A DNA stretch of 64,000 nt from JBQCHF01 sp051954955. GTDB lineage: Bacteria > Actinomycetota > Actinomycetes > Motilibacterales > Motilibacteraceae. Numbering within the stretch: the first letter of the stretch is position 1; every line of letters starts with the position of its first letter. Below the pieces are notes generated by a model. That model had not been told where the DNA came from and made no database searches. It saw nothing but the letters and a program-made list of their open reading frames with translations. This document shows, one piece after another, positions 23,501 through 32,749 of the stretch. Where the stretch lies: NCBI GenBank assembly GCA_051954955.1, contig JBQCHF010000192.1:1-64000 (forward strand), in the 5' to 3' direction. The position numbers and the translations under genes were made by a program.

Positions 23501-26500
23501 ATGCCGCGTCGCCCTGGTCCGTCCGAGGGGTCGCCGGCGGAGTCCGCGGCCACCCCGGCAGGCTCCCCGGTCGACCGCTTCTCCCCCGCCACCCGCGCGT
23601 GGTTCGAGGGGGCGTTCGCGGCGGCCACCCCGGCTCAGCTCGGTGCATGGGAGGCCGTGCAGGCCGGCGGCGACGCCCTGGTCGTGGCGCCCACCGGCTC
23701 GGGCAAGACGCTCGCGGCGTTCCTGTGGTCGCTGGACCGGCTGGCCGCCGAGCCCCTTCCCGAGGACAAGCGGCACCGCTGCCGGGTGCTCTACGTCTCC
23801 CCGCTCAAGGCCCTCGCCGTCGACGTCGAGCGCAACCTGCGCGCCCCGCTCACCGGCATCCGGCAGGCCGCGGTGCGCCTGGGCCTTCCCGAACCCGACG
23901 TGCGCGTCGGCCTGCGCTCGGGCGACACCCCTGCGGACGAGCGGCGCCGGTTCGCCACCGCCCCGCCGGACATCCTCATCACCACCCCCGAGTCGCTGTT
24001 CCTGCTGCTCACCAGCCAGGCCCGCGAGTCGCTGCGCGGCGTGCGCAGCGTCATCGTCGACGAGGTGCACGCGGTCGCCGGCACCAAGCGGGGCGCCCAC
24101 CTGGGGCTGTCCCTGGAGCGGCTCGACGCGCTGCTCGAGCGCCCGGCCCAGCGGATCGGCCTGTCGGCCACCGTCCGGCCGGTGGAGGAGGTGGCCCGGT
24201 TCCTCGGCGGCACCCGCGACGTCGCCGTGGTGCAGCCGCCGGCGGCCAAGACCGTCGAGCTCGAGGTCGTCGTGCCGGTCGAGGACATGGCCGAGCTCGG
24301 CGAGAGCACCGGCGAGGTGAGCGGCTCGGCGGCCGGCGAGGAGCGGCGGGCCTCCATCTGGCCGCACGTGGAGCAACGGATCGTCGACCTGGTCGAGTCC
24401 GCCCGCTCCACCATCGTGTTCGCCAACTCCCGGCGCCTGGCCGAGCGGCTCACCACGCGCCTGAACGAGATCGCCACCGAGCGGGCGCTGGGCACCGCGC
24501 TGCCCGAGCCGGACGGGGGGCGCGCCCCGGCGGAGGTGATGGCGCAGGCCGGCTCGGGCCGCGGCGGCCGCCCGGACGACGACGGCGGCGGCTGGGTCGA
24601 GCTGGCCCGCGCCCACCACGGCTCGGTGAGCAAGGAGCAGCGGGCGGTCATCGAGGACGCGCTCAAGAGCGGCCGGCTGCCCGCCGTCGTCGCCACCAGC
24701 AGCCTCGAGCTCGGCATCGACATGGGCGCGGTCGACCTGGTGGTGCAGGTGGAGTCCCCGCCCTCGGTGGCCAGCGGCCTGCAGCGCGTCGGCCGGGCCG
24801 GGCACCAGGTGGGCGCGGTCAGCCGCGGCGTCATCTTCCCCAAGTACCGCGGCGACCTGGTGCAGACCGCGGTGGTGGCCGAGCGGATGCGGGCCGGGCA
24901 GATCGAGTCGATCCGCTATCCCCGCAACCCCCTCGACGTCCTGGCCCAGCAGGTCGTGGCCATGCTGAGCATGGAGAACTGGACCGTCGACGACCTCGGC
25001 GACCTCGTCCGCCGGTGCGCCAACTTCTCCTCGCTGCCGCAGTCGGCGCTGGAGTCGGTGCTGGACATGCTCGCCGGGCGCTACCCCTCGGACGAGTTCG
25101 CCGAGCTGCGTCCGCGGCTGGTGTGGGACCGGGTCACCGGCACCCTGTCCGCGCGCCCCGGCGCGCAGCGCCTCGCGGTCACCAGCGGCGGCACCATCCC
25201 CGACCGCGGGCTGTTCGGGGTGTTCCTGGTCGGCGAGCGGGCCAGCCGGGTCGGCGAGCTGGACGAGGAGATGGTCTACGAGTCCCGCGTCGGCGACGTC
25301 TTCATGCTCGGCTCCACCTCCTGGCGGATCGAGGACATCACCCACGACCGGGTGCTGGTCTCCCCCGCCCCCGGGCAGCCGGGCAAGCTGCCGTTCTGGC
25401 ACGGCGACGCCCTGGGCCGGCCGTACGAGCTGGGCAAGGCGATCGGCGCCTTCGTCCGCGAGGTCGCCGCGCTGCCGGCCGAGACAGCGCGCGCCCGCGT
25501 GCTAGCGGCTGGCCTGGACGAGTGGGCCGCGGACAACCTGCTGGCCTACCTCGCCGAGCAGCGGCAGGCCACCGGCCACCTGCCCGACGACCGCACCGTC
25601 GTCGTCGAGCGCTTCCGGGACGAGCTCGGCGACTGGCGGGTGGCGGTGCACTCCCCCTTCGGCGCGCAGGTGCACGCGCCGTGGGCGCTGGCAGTGGCGG
25701 CGCGGCTGCGCGAGCGGTTCGGGGTCGACGTGCAGGCCATGCACTCCGACGACGGCATCGTGCTGCGGCTGCCCGACACCGACGAGGACCCGCCCGGCGA
25801 CCTCGCGGTGCTGGCGGCGGACGAGGTCGAGCCAATGGTCACCACCGAGGTGGGCGGCTCGGCGCTGTTCGCCTCCCGGTTCCGCGAGTGCGCGGCCCGC
25901 GCGCTGCTGCTGCCGCGCCGCAACCCGGGCCGGCGCCAGCCGCTGTGGCAGCAGCGCCAGCGCTCGGCGCAGCTGCTGTCGGTGGCCAGCCAGTACGGCT
26001 CGTTCCCGGTCGTCCTGGAGACGATGCGCGAGTGCCTGCAGGACGTCTTCGACGTCCCGGGCCTGGTGCAGCTCATGCGCGACGTCGAGTCCCGCGCGGT
26101 GCGGCTGGTCGAGGTGCAGACCGAGGTGCCCTCGCCGTTCGCCCGCTCGCTGATGTTCGGCTACGTCGCCCAGTTCATGTACGAGGGCGACAGCCCGCTG
26201 GCCGAGCGCCGTGCCCAGGCCCTCGCGTTGGACACCACGCTGCTGGCCGAGCTGCTCGGCCGCGCCGAGCTGCGCGAGCTGCTCGACCCGGGCGCGCTGG
26301 AGCAGGTCGAGCTCGAGCTGCAGCGCCTCGCCCCGGACCGCAAGGCCCGCGACGCCGAGGGCGTGGCCGACCTGCTGCGCCTGCTCGGCCCGCTCACCAC
26401 CGCCGAGGTCGCCGCGCGCAGCACCGAGCCGGACGCCGCGCCGGGCTGGCTGGCCGAGCTGGAGGGCACCCGCCGGCTCATCCGGGTGCGGATGGCCGGC

Positions 26501-28252
26501 GAAGAGCGCTGGAGCGCCGTCGAGGACGCCGGCCGGCTGCGCGACGCCCTGGGCACGCCCCTGCCGGTGGGCGTCCCGGAGGCGTTCCTGGAGCCGGTGC
26601 GCGACCCGCTGGGCGACCTGGTGGCCCGCTACGCCCGCACCCACGGCCCGTTCACCCCGCCCGACGTCGCCGAGCGGCTCGGGCTCGGCGTCGCCGTGGT
26701 CGCCGAGGCGCTCACCCGGCTGGCCGCCGCCCGCCGGGTGCTCGAGGGCGAGTTCCGCCCCGGCGGCAGCGGCACCGAGCTGTGCGACGCCGAGGTGCTG
26801 CGCACCATCCGCCGCCGCTCGCTGGCTGCGCTGCGCAAGGAGGTCGAGCCGGTGCCGCCGGCGGCGCTGGCCCGGTTCCTGCCGGTCTGGCAGCAGGTCG
26901 GCTCGGGCCTGCGCGGCGCGGACGGCCTGCTGCGGGTGGTCGAGCAGCTGGCCGGGGTGCTGGTGCCGGCCTCCGCGCTGGAGCGGCTGGTGCTGCCGGC
27001 CCGGGTGGCCGGCTACTCCCCCGCGCTGCTGGACGAGCTCACCGCGAGCGGCGAGGTGGTCTGGGCCGGACACGGGTCCCTGCCCGGCAACGACGGCTGG
27101 GTCTCGCTCGCCCCGGCCGACCTGGCGCCGGTGCTGCTGCCCCCGCTCGATCCCGACGCGCCGACCTCGCCGCTGCACGAGGCGGTGCTCGACGTGCTGG
27201 CCGGCGGCGGTGCCTGGTTCTTCCGCCAGCTCGCCGACCAGGTGCACGCCCTGTCCGGCCAGAACGACGACCCCGCGCTGGTCACCGCGCTGTGGGACCT
27301 GGTCTGGTCCGGGCAGGTCACCAACGACACCCTGCTGCCGCTGCGCACCCTGCTCGGCGGCGGCCGCACCACGCACCGGGCGCCCGCCCGCCGCGCGCCG
27401 CGCGGCCGCTACGCCCGCCCCGGAAGGCCGGCGCTGCCCAGCCGCACCGGTCCACCCACCGTGGCCGGCCGCTGGTCGGTGCTGCCCGAGCGCGACCCGG
27501 ACCCGACCCGCCGGGCGCACGCGGTGGCCGAGACGCTGCTCGAGCGGCACGGCGTCGTCACCCGCGGCGCGGTGGTGGCCGAGGGTGTGCCGGGCGGGTT
27601 CGCCGCCGCCTACCGGGTGCTGGCCGCCTTCGAGGAGACCGGCCGGGCCCGGCGCGGCTACTTCGTCGAGGGACTGGGCGCCGCGCAGTTCTCGACCTCA
27701 GGGGCGGTGGACCGGATGCGCGCACTGGCCAGCGCCGCCGAGCGGGCCGCCCAGCAGTCAGACCCGTGGGGCTCTGCCCCCGGCGGCATCCCGGTGGCGG
27801 CCTGGGCCGACGCGCCGCTGCCCGGCGGCCTCACCCGCTCCCGAGGGCGCCGGGAGACCGCAGCCGACCAGCGCACCGTCGTGCTCGCGGCCACCGACCC
27901 AGCCAACCCCTACGGCGCCGCGCTGCCCTGGCCGGTGCGCGGCGAGGACGCGAGCGGGCACAGACCCGGCCGCAAGGCCGGTGCCCTGGTCGTGCTGCAC
28001 GACGGCGAGCTGGTCATCTACGTCGAGCGCGGCGGCAAGTCGCTGCTCACCTGGCACGACGAGCCCGACCTGCTCCAGCCGGCCGCCGACGCCCTGGCCC
28101 TGGCCGTGCGCGACGGCGCGCTGGGCCGGCTCACCGTGGAGCGCGCCGACGGCGTCGGCGTCCTCGACCCGGGCACCGCCGGTCCGGTCGCCGCGGCCCT
28201 GGAGACCGCCGGCTTCCACGCCACCCCGCGCGGCCTGCGCCTGCGCTCCTGA
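23501..28252 (+). CDS. lhr: large ATP-dependent helicase Lhr
   Basis: A 1583-residue SF2 helicase, the normal length of full-size bacterial Lhr. Motif I is APTGSGKTLAAF (about residue 65), Ia YVSPLKALAVD, II VDEVHAVAG (DEVH), III LSATVRP, IV FANSRRLAERL, V VATSSLELGIDMG and VI QRVGRAGHQVG; the Lhr winged-helix core and the long C-terminal domain (to ATPRGLRLRS) follow. Mycobacterial Lhr is a 3'-5' DNA/RNA-DNA helicase induced by DNA damage. ATG start follows directly on a PafBC-like promoter. Neighbours recA and recX on the opposite strand support a repair role. Confidence 0.95.
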   Translation: MPRRPGPSEGSPAESAATPAGSPVDRFSPATRAWFEGAFAAATPAQLGAWEAVQAGGDALVVAPTGSGKTLAAFLWSLDRLAAEPLPEDKRHRCRVLYVSPLKALAVDVERNLRAPLTGIRQAAVRLGLPEPDVRVGLRSGDTPADERRRFATAPPDILITTPESLFLLLTSQARESLRGVRSVIVDEVHAVAGTKRGAHLGLSLERLDALLERPAQRIGLSATVRPVEEVARFLGGTRDVAVVQPPAAKTVELEVVVPVEDMAELGESTGEVSGSAAGEERRASIWPHVEQRIVDLVESARSTIVFANSRRLAERLTTRLNEIATERALGTALPEPDGGRAPAEVMAQAGSGRGGRPDDDGGGWVELARAHHGSVSKEQRAVIEDALKSGRLPAVVATSSLELGIDMGAVDLVVQVESPPSVASGLQRVGRAGHQVGAVSRGVIFPKYRGDLVQTAVVAERMRAGQIESIRYPRNPLDVLAQQVVAMLSMENWTVDDLGDLVRRCANFSSLPQSALESVLDMLAGRYPSDEFAELRPRLVWDRVTGTLSARPGAQRLAVTSGGTIPDRGLFGVFLVGERASRVGELDEEMVYESRVGDVFMLGSTSWRIEDITHDRVLVSPAPGQPGKLPFWHGDALGRPYELGKAIGAFVREVAALPAETARARVLAAGLDEWAADNLLAYLAEQRQATGHLPDDRTVVVERFRDELGDWRVAVHSPFGAQVHAPWALAVAARLRERFGVDVQAMHSDDGIVLRLPDTDEDPPGDLAVLAADEVEPMVTTEVGGSALFASRFRECAARALLLPRRNPGRRQPLWQQRQRSAQLLSVASQYGSFPVVLETMRECLQDVFDVPGLVQLMRDVESRAVRLVEVQTEVPSPFARSLMFGYVAQFMYEGDSPLAERRAQALALDTTLLAELLGRAELRELLDPGALEQVELELQRLAPDRKARDAEGVADLLRLLGPLTTAEVAARSTEPDAAPGWLAELEGTRRLIRVRMAGEERWSAVEDAGRLRDALGTPLPVGVPEAFLEPVRDPLGDLVARYARTHGPFTPPDVAERLGLGVAVVAEALTRLAAARRVLEGEFRPGGSGTELCDAEVLRTIRRRSLAALRKEVEPVPPAALARFLPVWQQVGSGLRGADGLLRVVEQLAGVLVPASALERLVLPARVAGYSPALLDELTASGEVVWAGHGSLPGNDGWVSLAPADLAPVLLPPLDPDAPTSPLHEAVLDVLAGGGAWFFRQLADQVHALSGQNDDPALVTALWDLVWSGQVTNDTLLPLRTLLGGGRTTHRAPARRAPRGRYARPGRPALPSRTGPPTVAGRWSVLPERDPDPTRRAHAVAETLLERHGVVTRGAVVAEGVPGGFAAAYRVLAAFEETGRARRGYFVEGLGAAQFSTSGAVDRMRALASAAERAAQQSDPWGSAPGGIPVAAWADAPLPGGLTRSRGRRETAADQRTVVLAATDPANPYGAALPWPVRGEDASGHRPGRKAGALVVLHDGELVIYVERGGKSLLTWHDEPDLLQPAADALALAVRDGALGRLTVERADGVGVLDPGTAGPVAAALETAGFHATPRGLRLRS

Positions 28253-28267
28253 CCCCCACCCACATCC

Positions 28268-28364
28268 CTCGTGATCATGCAATTCCCGTGATCATGCAAT
28301 CCGTTCGATCTTGCCGAGCATGATCGAACAGATTGCATGATCACCCCGATTGCATGATCACGAG
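28268..28364. repeat. 97-bp palindromic element with four GTGATCATGCAAT boxes
   Basis: Left arm 28268-28310 holds GTGATCATGCAAT at 28271-28283 and 28288-28300 and GTTCGATC at 28303; the right arm 28322-28364 holds GATCGAAC and two inverted boxes (28332-28344, 28349-28361). Boxes repeat every 17 bp; the loop is 11 nt. About 38 of 43 arm positions pair. It fills the gap between the convergent lhr and SPFH genes. AT-rich relative to its surroundings. A diverged relative is at 47396-47492. Confidence 0.88.
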
Positions 28365-28375
28365 AGGGTGGGAGG

Positions 28376-29149
28376 TCAGGGGAGGACGACGTCGAAGGCC
28401 GCCCGGTGGTGGTCGTGCGGTTCGCGCTCGGGCTCCTGCTCGCGCTCGAGGAAGTCGGCCACGGCGCGGGCGGAGTCGAGGAACTGGGCCGGGAAGACGA
28501 TGGTGGAGTTCCTCTCGATGGCGATCTCGGCCAGCACCTGGAGGTTGCGCAGCTGCAGGGCCACCGGGTGGGCGCGGATGACGTCGGCCGCCTCGGCCAG
28601 CCGGCCGGCGCTGAGCGCCTCGCCCTCGGCGGCGATGATCTTCGCCCGCTTCTCCCGCTCGGCCTCGGCCTCGCGGGCCATCGCCCGCTGCATGGCCTGC
28701 GGCAGCGAGATGTCCTTGAGCTCCACCCGCTCCACCTGCGAGCCCCACTGCTCGGTGGTGCGCTCGAGCAGGCGCTGGATGGTCCCGTTGAGCGACTCGG
28801 TCTCGGCCAGCACCTGGTCCAGCGACGAGCGGCCGACCACGTTGCGCACGGTGGTCTGGGCGATCTCGTGGATGGCCGAGTCGACGCTCTCCACCGACAG
28901 GATCGAGCGCACCGGGTCGACCCGCCGGTAGTAGGCCACCGCGGCGACGCCGATCGAGACGTTGTCCCGGGTGATGACCTCCTGGGACGGGATCGGCATC
29001 GTCACCGTCCGCAGGCTCACCTTCCGCATGTTGTCGACCAGCGGAATCATCAGCCGCAGCCCCGGCTCACGCACCCCGCGCAGCCGGCCCCACCGGAACA
29101 CCACGCCCCGCTCGTACTGCCGCACCACGGCGACACCGAGATTGGGCAC
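28376..29149 (-). CDS. SPFH/band-7 (slipin-like) protein without membrane anchor
   Basis: A 257-residue protein with the SPFH domain: VAVVRQYERGVVFRWGRLRGV, GLRLMIPLVDNMRKVSLRTVTM, VITRDNVSIGVAAVAYYRVD-like segment, TVRNVVGRSSLDQVLAE, then an Ala/Glu coiled coil (AMQRAMAREAEAEREKRAKI, IAAEGEALSAGRLAEAADVI) and SSTIVFP-like end. Bacterial slipins usually start with a hydrophobic hairpin; here the frame starts with the SPFH core at a GTG (GAGGGAC upstream), so membrane association would need another means. Converges on lhr across the palindromic element. Role in membrane microdomains is family knowledge only. Confidence 0.82.
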   Translation of the reverse strand: MPNLGVAVVRQYERGVVFRWGRLRGVREPGLRLMIPLVDNMRKVSLRTVTMPIPSQEVITRDNVSIGVAAVAYYRRVDPVRSILSVESVDSAIHEIAQTTVRNVVGRSSLDQVLAETESLNGTIQRLLERTTEQWGSQVERVELKDISLPQAMQRAMAREAEAEREKRAKIIAAEGEALSAGRLAEAADVIRAHPVALQLRNLQVLAEIAIERNSTIVFPAQFLDSARAVADFLEREQEPEREPHDHHRAAFDVVLP

Positions 29150-29257
29150 GTCCCTCGCCCCCTCGCAGGCACGGCGGAGCGGCAGGCGCCGCCCGCCGCT
29201 CCCACGCTCGCCGCGATGGGGGCCGGGCGCGAGGGACCGACGTCCCGGCGCGCGAGG

Positions 29258-29356
29258 TCACAGCACGCGCGAGGCCCAGAGCGCGGCGCTGGCGATCACG
29301 ATGAGGCTCACCAGCACCGCCCAGGCGATCCGCACCCGCGGGTCGTTCGGGTCCAC
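29258..29356 (-). CDS. small single-pass membrane protein
   Basis: A 32-residue frame, VDPNDPRVRIAWAVLVSLIV ending ALWASRVL, with one clear membrane helix (about 10-30) and a GGGGGT stretch before the GTG. It lies 26 nt after the dehydrogenase gene. Short, but hydrophobic pattern, start site and spacing look genuine. Function unknown. Confidence 0.5.
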   Translation of the reverse strand: MDPNDPRVRIAWAVLVSLIVIASAALWASRVL

Positions 29357-29382
29357 ACCCCCATCCTGCGCCGACCCGACGC

Positions 29383-30864
29383 CTACAGGTCGACCGCGAC
29401 GTACTTGACCGACAGGTACTCCTCGATGCCCTCGACGCCGCCCTCGCGCCCGTAGCCGGACATCTTCACGCCGCCGAACGGTGCGGCCGCGTTGGAGACC
29501 ATGCCGCGGTTGAGCCCGACCATGCCGGTCTGCAGCCGCTCGGAGACCCGCAGCCCACGGCGCAGAGACTCGGTGAAGACGTAGGCCACCAGGCCGAACT
29601 CCGAGCCGTTGGCCAGCGCGATCGCCTCGTCCTCGGTCTCGAACGTGGCCACCGGCGCGACCGGGCCGAAGATCTCCTGCTGCAGGAGCTTGGCGTCCGA
29701 CGGCACGTCGGAGAGCACGGTGGGCTGGACGAACCAGCCGGCGCCGTCGGGCTTGCCGCCTCCGGTGAGCACCGTGGCGCCGGAGGAGGCCGCGTCCTCG
29801 ACGAGGGCGAGCACCTTGTCCCGCTCGTCGGAGCTGATCAGCGGGCCGACCTGCACGCCGTCGTCGGTGCCGCGGCCGACCTTCATGCCGCCCATCCGCT
29901 CGGCCAGCCGCCGCGCGAACTCCTGCGCCACCGACGCCTGCACGTGGAACCGGTTGGCGGCTACGCAGGACTCGCCCATGTTCCGCATCTTGGCCACGAT
30001 GGCGCCCTCCACCGCGGCGTCGAGGTCGGCGTCCTCGAACACGAGGAATGGTGCGTTGCCGCCGAGCTCCATCGAGACGCGCAGCAGCGACTGCGCCGAC
30101 TGCTCGACCAGCTTCTGGCCGACCTCGGTGGAGCCGGTGAAGGACACCTTGCGCAGCCGCGGGTCGGCCATCAGCGGCGCGACCGTCTTGGACGCGCTCG
30201 CGGACGGCACGACGTTGAGCACCCCGTCGGGCAGCTCGGCCTCGCGCAGCAGGTCGGCCAGCGCGAGCATCGAGAGCGGGGTGAGCTGGGCGGGCTTCAC
30301 GACCATGCTGCAGCCCGCGGCCACCGCCGGGCCGATCTTGCGGGTGCCCATGGCCAGCGGGAAGTTCCACGGCGTGATGAGCAGGACCGGGCCGACCGGC
30401 TGCTTCATCGTGATGAGTCGGCCGCTGCCGGCCGGGTCGCGGGAGAAGCGGCCGTCGATGCGGACGGCCTGCTCGGAGAACCAGCGGAAGAACTCGGCGG
30501 CGTAGGTGACCTCGGCGCGGCTCTCCGCCAGCGGCTTGCCCATCTCGAGGGTCATCAGCAGGGCGAGGTCGTCGGCCCGCTCGACCATCAACTCGAAAGC
30601 CCGGCGCAGGATGTCGCTGCGCTTGCGCGGCGGCGTGGCCGCCCACTCGTCCTGCACCTCCACGCAGGTGTCCAAGGCCGCGGCGGCGTCGTCGGCGCCG
30701 CCGTCGGCGACCTGCGTGAGCACCTGACCGGTGCTCGGGTCCTCCACGGCGAAGGTGCCGCCCCCGGCCGGGTCGCGCCAGGAGCCGCCGACCAGGACGC
30801 CGGTGGGCACGGCGTCGACGACGCGGCGCTCACGCTCGGAAAGGGTGCTGCTCTCGTTCGTCAC
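29383..30864 (-). CDS. gabD: NAD(P)-dependent succinate-semialdehyde dehydrogenase
   Basis: Aldehyde dehydrogenase of 493 residues. Motifs: LLITPWNFPLAMGTRKIGPA (coenzyme site), KPAQLTPLSML, VSFTGSTEVGQKL, catalytic Glu in MELGGNAPFLVF and catalytic Cys in NMGESCVAANRF, and the closing AAPFGGVKMSGYGREGG. It is most like the succinate-semialdehyde group (GABA degradation, or the 2-oxoglutarate decarboxylase bypass known in mycobacteria); exact substrate is inferred. Start ATG MTNESSTLSERE. Apart from the downstream 32-residue frame it stands alone, divergent from the methyltransferase gene. Confidence 0.82.
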   Translation of the reverse strand: MTNESSTLSERERRVVDAVPTGVLVGGSWRDPAGGGTFAVEDPSTGQVLTQVADGGADDAAAALDTCVEVQDEWAATPPRKRSDILRRAFELMVERADDLALLMTLEMGKPLAESRAEVTYAAEFFRWFSEQAVRIDGRFSRDPAGSGRLITMKQPVGPVLLITPWNFPLAMGTRKIGPAVAAGCSMVVKPAQLTPLSMLALADLLREAELPDGVLNVVPSASASKTVAPLMADPRLRKVSFTGSTEVGQKLVEQSAQSLLRVSMELGGNAPFLVFEDADLDAAVEGAIVAKMRNMGESCVAANRFHVQASVAQEFARRLAERMGGMKVGRGTDDGVQVGPLISSDERDKVLALVEDAASSGATVLTGGGKPDGAGWFVQPTVLSDVPSDAKLLQQEIFGPVAPVATFETEDEAIALANGSEFGLVAYVFTESLRRGLRVSERLQTGMVGLNRGMVSNAAAPFGGVKMSGYGREGGVEGIEEYLSVKYVAVDL

Positions 30865-31010
30865 GGCTGACCCCCTACCCCCGGTCGCACGCCGGGTACC
30901 CCTGGCCCGTCACCGTGAGCATCGCGGCCCGGGCCCTCGACGTCGACCCCTCCGTCACCTGTCCGCACCAGCCGGGCGCGCGTACGGTTCCCCTGGGGGT
31001 GGAGGGTCAG

Positions 31011-31820
31011 ATGGACGAGGCCGGCGCGGACAGGGTGGAGGGCAGCCGCGCCTTCGCGGTCGCCGGGTCGACGTACGACTCCTTCATGGGCCGCTACTCG
31101 CTCGCTCTGGCCGCCCCCTTCGCCGACGTCGCGGGCGTCCGGGAGTGCGGCACCGCGCTCGACGTCGGCTGCGGGCCCGGAGCGCTCACCGGCGTCCTCG
31201 TCGAGCGGCTGGGGCCGGAGCGCGTCTACGCGTGCGACCCCTCGCCGTCCCTCCGCGAAGCCTGCGCGGCACGCCACCCGGGGGTGGTGGTGCGGGCAGG
31301 GCGGGCCGAGGCGCTCCCCTACGAGGATGCGAGCGTCGACCACGCCCTGGCCCAGCTGGTGCTGCACTTCGTGACCGACCCGCGGCGTGCTGCCCGCGAG
31401 ATGGCGCGGGTGGTCCGCCCCGGCGGCGTCGTCGGCGCCTGCGCGTGGGACTTCACAGACGGGATGGAGATGCTGCGGCGGTTCTGGGACTCCGCGCTGA
31501 GCATCGACCCGGACGCGCCGGACGAGGCCCGGGTGCTCCGCTACGGGCGAGCCGGCGAGATCGCCGCGCTGTTCTCCTCGGCGGGGTTGCAGGACGTGCG
31601 GGAGTCGACGATCGCCGTCGCCTCGACGTACGCGTCGTTCGACGAGCTCTGGACCGGCTTCCTGGCCGGTGTCGGGCCGGCCGGCACCTACTGCCTGTCG
31701 TTGGGCGAGCACGATCGTGAGCGGCTGCGTGAGGCGCTCTTCGGGCGGTGCGGCTGCCCCCGCGGGCCGTTCTCGCTCGGCGCCGTGGCGCGCTGCGCGG
31801 TCGCCCGCACCCCGGCCTGA
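31011..31820 (+). CDS. SAM-dependent class I methyltransferase
   Basis: A 269-residue protein with the class I fold: motif I ALDVGCGPGALTGVLVE, acidic end of strand 2 (VYACDPSP), then VVRAGRAEALPYEDASVDH and LAQLVLHFVTDPRRAAREMARVVRPGG (methyltransf_11 pattern). The start with GGAGGG 6 nt upstream gives MDEAGADRVEGSRAFAV; an upstream in-frame start at 30915 lacks a ribosome site. Substrate unknown. Downstream, a Nei-type glycosylase follows after 72 nt. Confidence 0.82.
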   Translation: MDEAGADRVEGSRAFAVAGSTYDSFMGRYSLALAAPFADVAGVRECGTALDVGCGPGALTGVLVERLGPERVYACDPSPSLREACAARHPGVVVRAGRAEALPYEDASVDHALAQLVLHFVTDPRRAAREMARVVRPGGVVGACAWDFTDGMEMLRRFWDSALSIDPDAPDEARVLRYGRAGEIAALFSSAGLQDVRESTIAVASTYASFDELWTGFLAGVGPAGTYCLSLGEHDRERLREALFGRCGCPRGPFSLGAVARCAVARTPA

Positions 31821-31892
31821 CCGCGGCGGCCGCCCGGGCACCCGCATCACCTCGACGCGCGTCCAGCGGCGCCCGCGGGGCACGATGGACCG

Positions 31893-32741
31893 GTGCCCGA
31901 GGGAGACACCGTCTGGTTGGCCGGTCGACGGCTGGACGACGCGCTGGCCGGCCAGCTGCTGACCACCAGCGACTTCCGGGTGCCGCAGCTGGCCACCGTC
32001 GACCTCACCGGCCGCGCCGTCGAGCAGGTCGTCTCCCGCGGCAAGCACCTGCTCACGCGCATCGAGGGCGGCGCGACGCTGCACACCCACTTCCGGATGG
32101 ACGGCTCCTGGCACCTCTACCGGCACGGCGAGCGGCGCCACGGCGGCCCCGACTGGCAGGTGCGGGTGCTGCTGGAGAACCCGCAGTGGCAGGCGGTCGG
32201 CTACCGGCTGCCGGTGGTCGAGCTGCTGCCGACCGACGACGAGGGCCGGGCGGTCGGACACCTCGGCCCGGACCTGCTCGGGCCGGACTGGGACCCGGAG
32301 GAGGCCGTCCGCCGGCTGGCTGCCCGGCCCGAGCGCGAGCTCGGCGACGCCCTGCTCGACCAGCGCAACCTGGCCGGCATCGGCAATCTCTACAAGGCCG
32401 AGACCTGCTTCCTGGCGGGCCTGTCCCCCTGGGTGCCGGTGGCCGACGTGCCGGACCTGCGCCGCGTCGTCGACCTCGGGCACCGGCTGCTCGACGCCAA
32501 CAAGGAGCGGGCCGCGCAGGTCACCACCGGCGACCCGCGGCGCGGCGAGTCGCACTGGGTCTTCGAGCGGCGGCGCTGCAAGCGCTGCGGCGGCCCGGTC
32601 GGCACCGCCATGCAGGGCTCCGGCGCCTACGCCCGGATCGCCTACTGGTGCCCGCGCTGCCAGCCCGGTCCGGCACCCCGCTCGCGTCCGGTCCGCGAGC
32701 TGCTGCCGCCCACGGTGGGGCGGACCCGCTACAAGCCCTGA
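31893..32741 (+). CDS. Fpg/Nei-family DNA glycosylase (Nei2-like)
   Basis: Base-excision repair glycosylase/AP lyase. The product, 282 residues, begins (M)PEGDTVW, so Pro2 and Glu3 are the expected catalytic residues after Met removal; it also has LHTHFRMDGSWHLYRHG, the H2TH region LLDQRNLAGIGNLYKAETCFLAG and a C-terminal zinc finger with Cys pairs in RRRCKRCGG and YWCPRCQ. The PEGDTV start is typical of the actinobacterial Nei2 group. GTG start at 31893. Ends 8 nt before the convergent VOC gene. Confidence 0.92.
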   Translation: MPEGDTVWLAGRRLDDALAGQLLTTSDFRVPQLATVDLTGRAVEQVVSRGKHLLTRIEGGATLHTHFRMDGSWHLYRHGERRHGGPDWQVRVLLENPQWQAVGYRLPVVELLPTDDEGRAVGHLGPDLLGPDWDPEEAVRRLAARPERELGDALLDQRNLAGIGNLYKAETCFLAGLSPWVPVADVPDLRRVVDLGHRLLDANKERAAQVTTGDPRRGESHWVFERRRCKRCGGPVGTAMQGSGAYARIAYWCPRCQPGPAPRSRPVRELLPPTVGRTRYKP

Positions 32742-32749
32742 GCCCACAC

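Noticed and set aside
28268..28364. CRISPR array
   Set aside because: Repeats are only 13 bp, half inverted, and spacers are 4 nt; no cas genes are present.
28333..28581. Short plus-strand frames starting in the palindromic element
   Set aside because: The ATGATCATG boxes create chance starts; no ribosome sites and Arg-rich nonsense follow.
31893..32741. Formamidopyrimidine glycosylase (mutM) itself
   Set aside because: The PEGDTVW start and finger region fit the Nei2 side of the family better than MutM (PELPEVE), so no mutM symbol was given.
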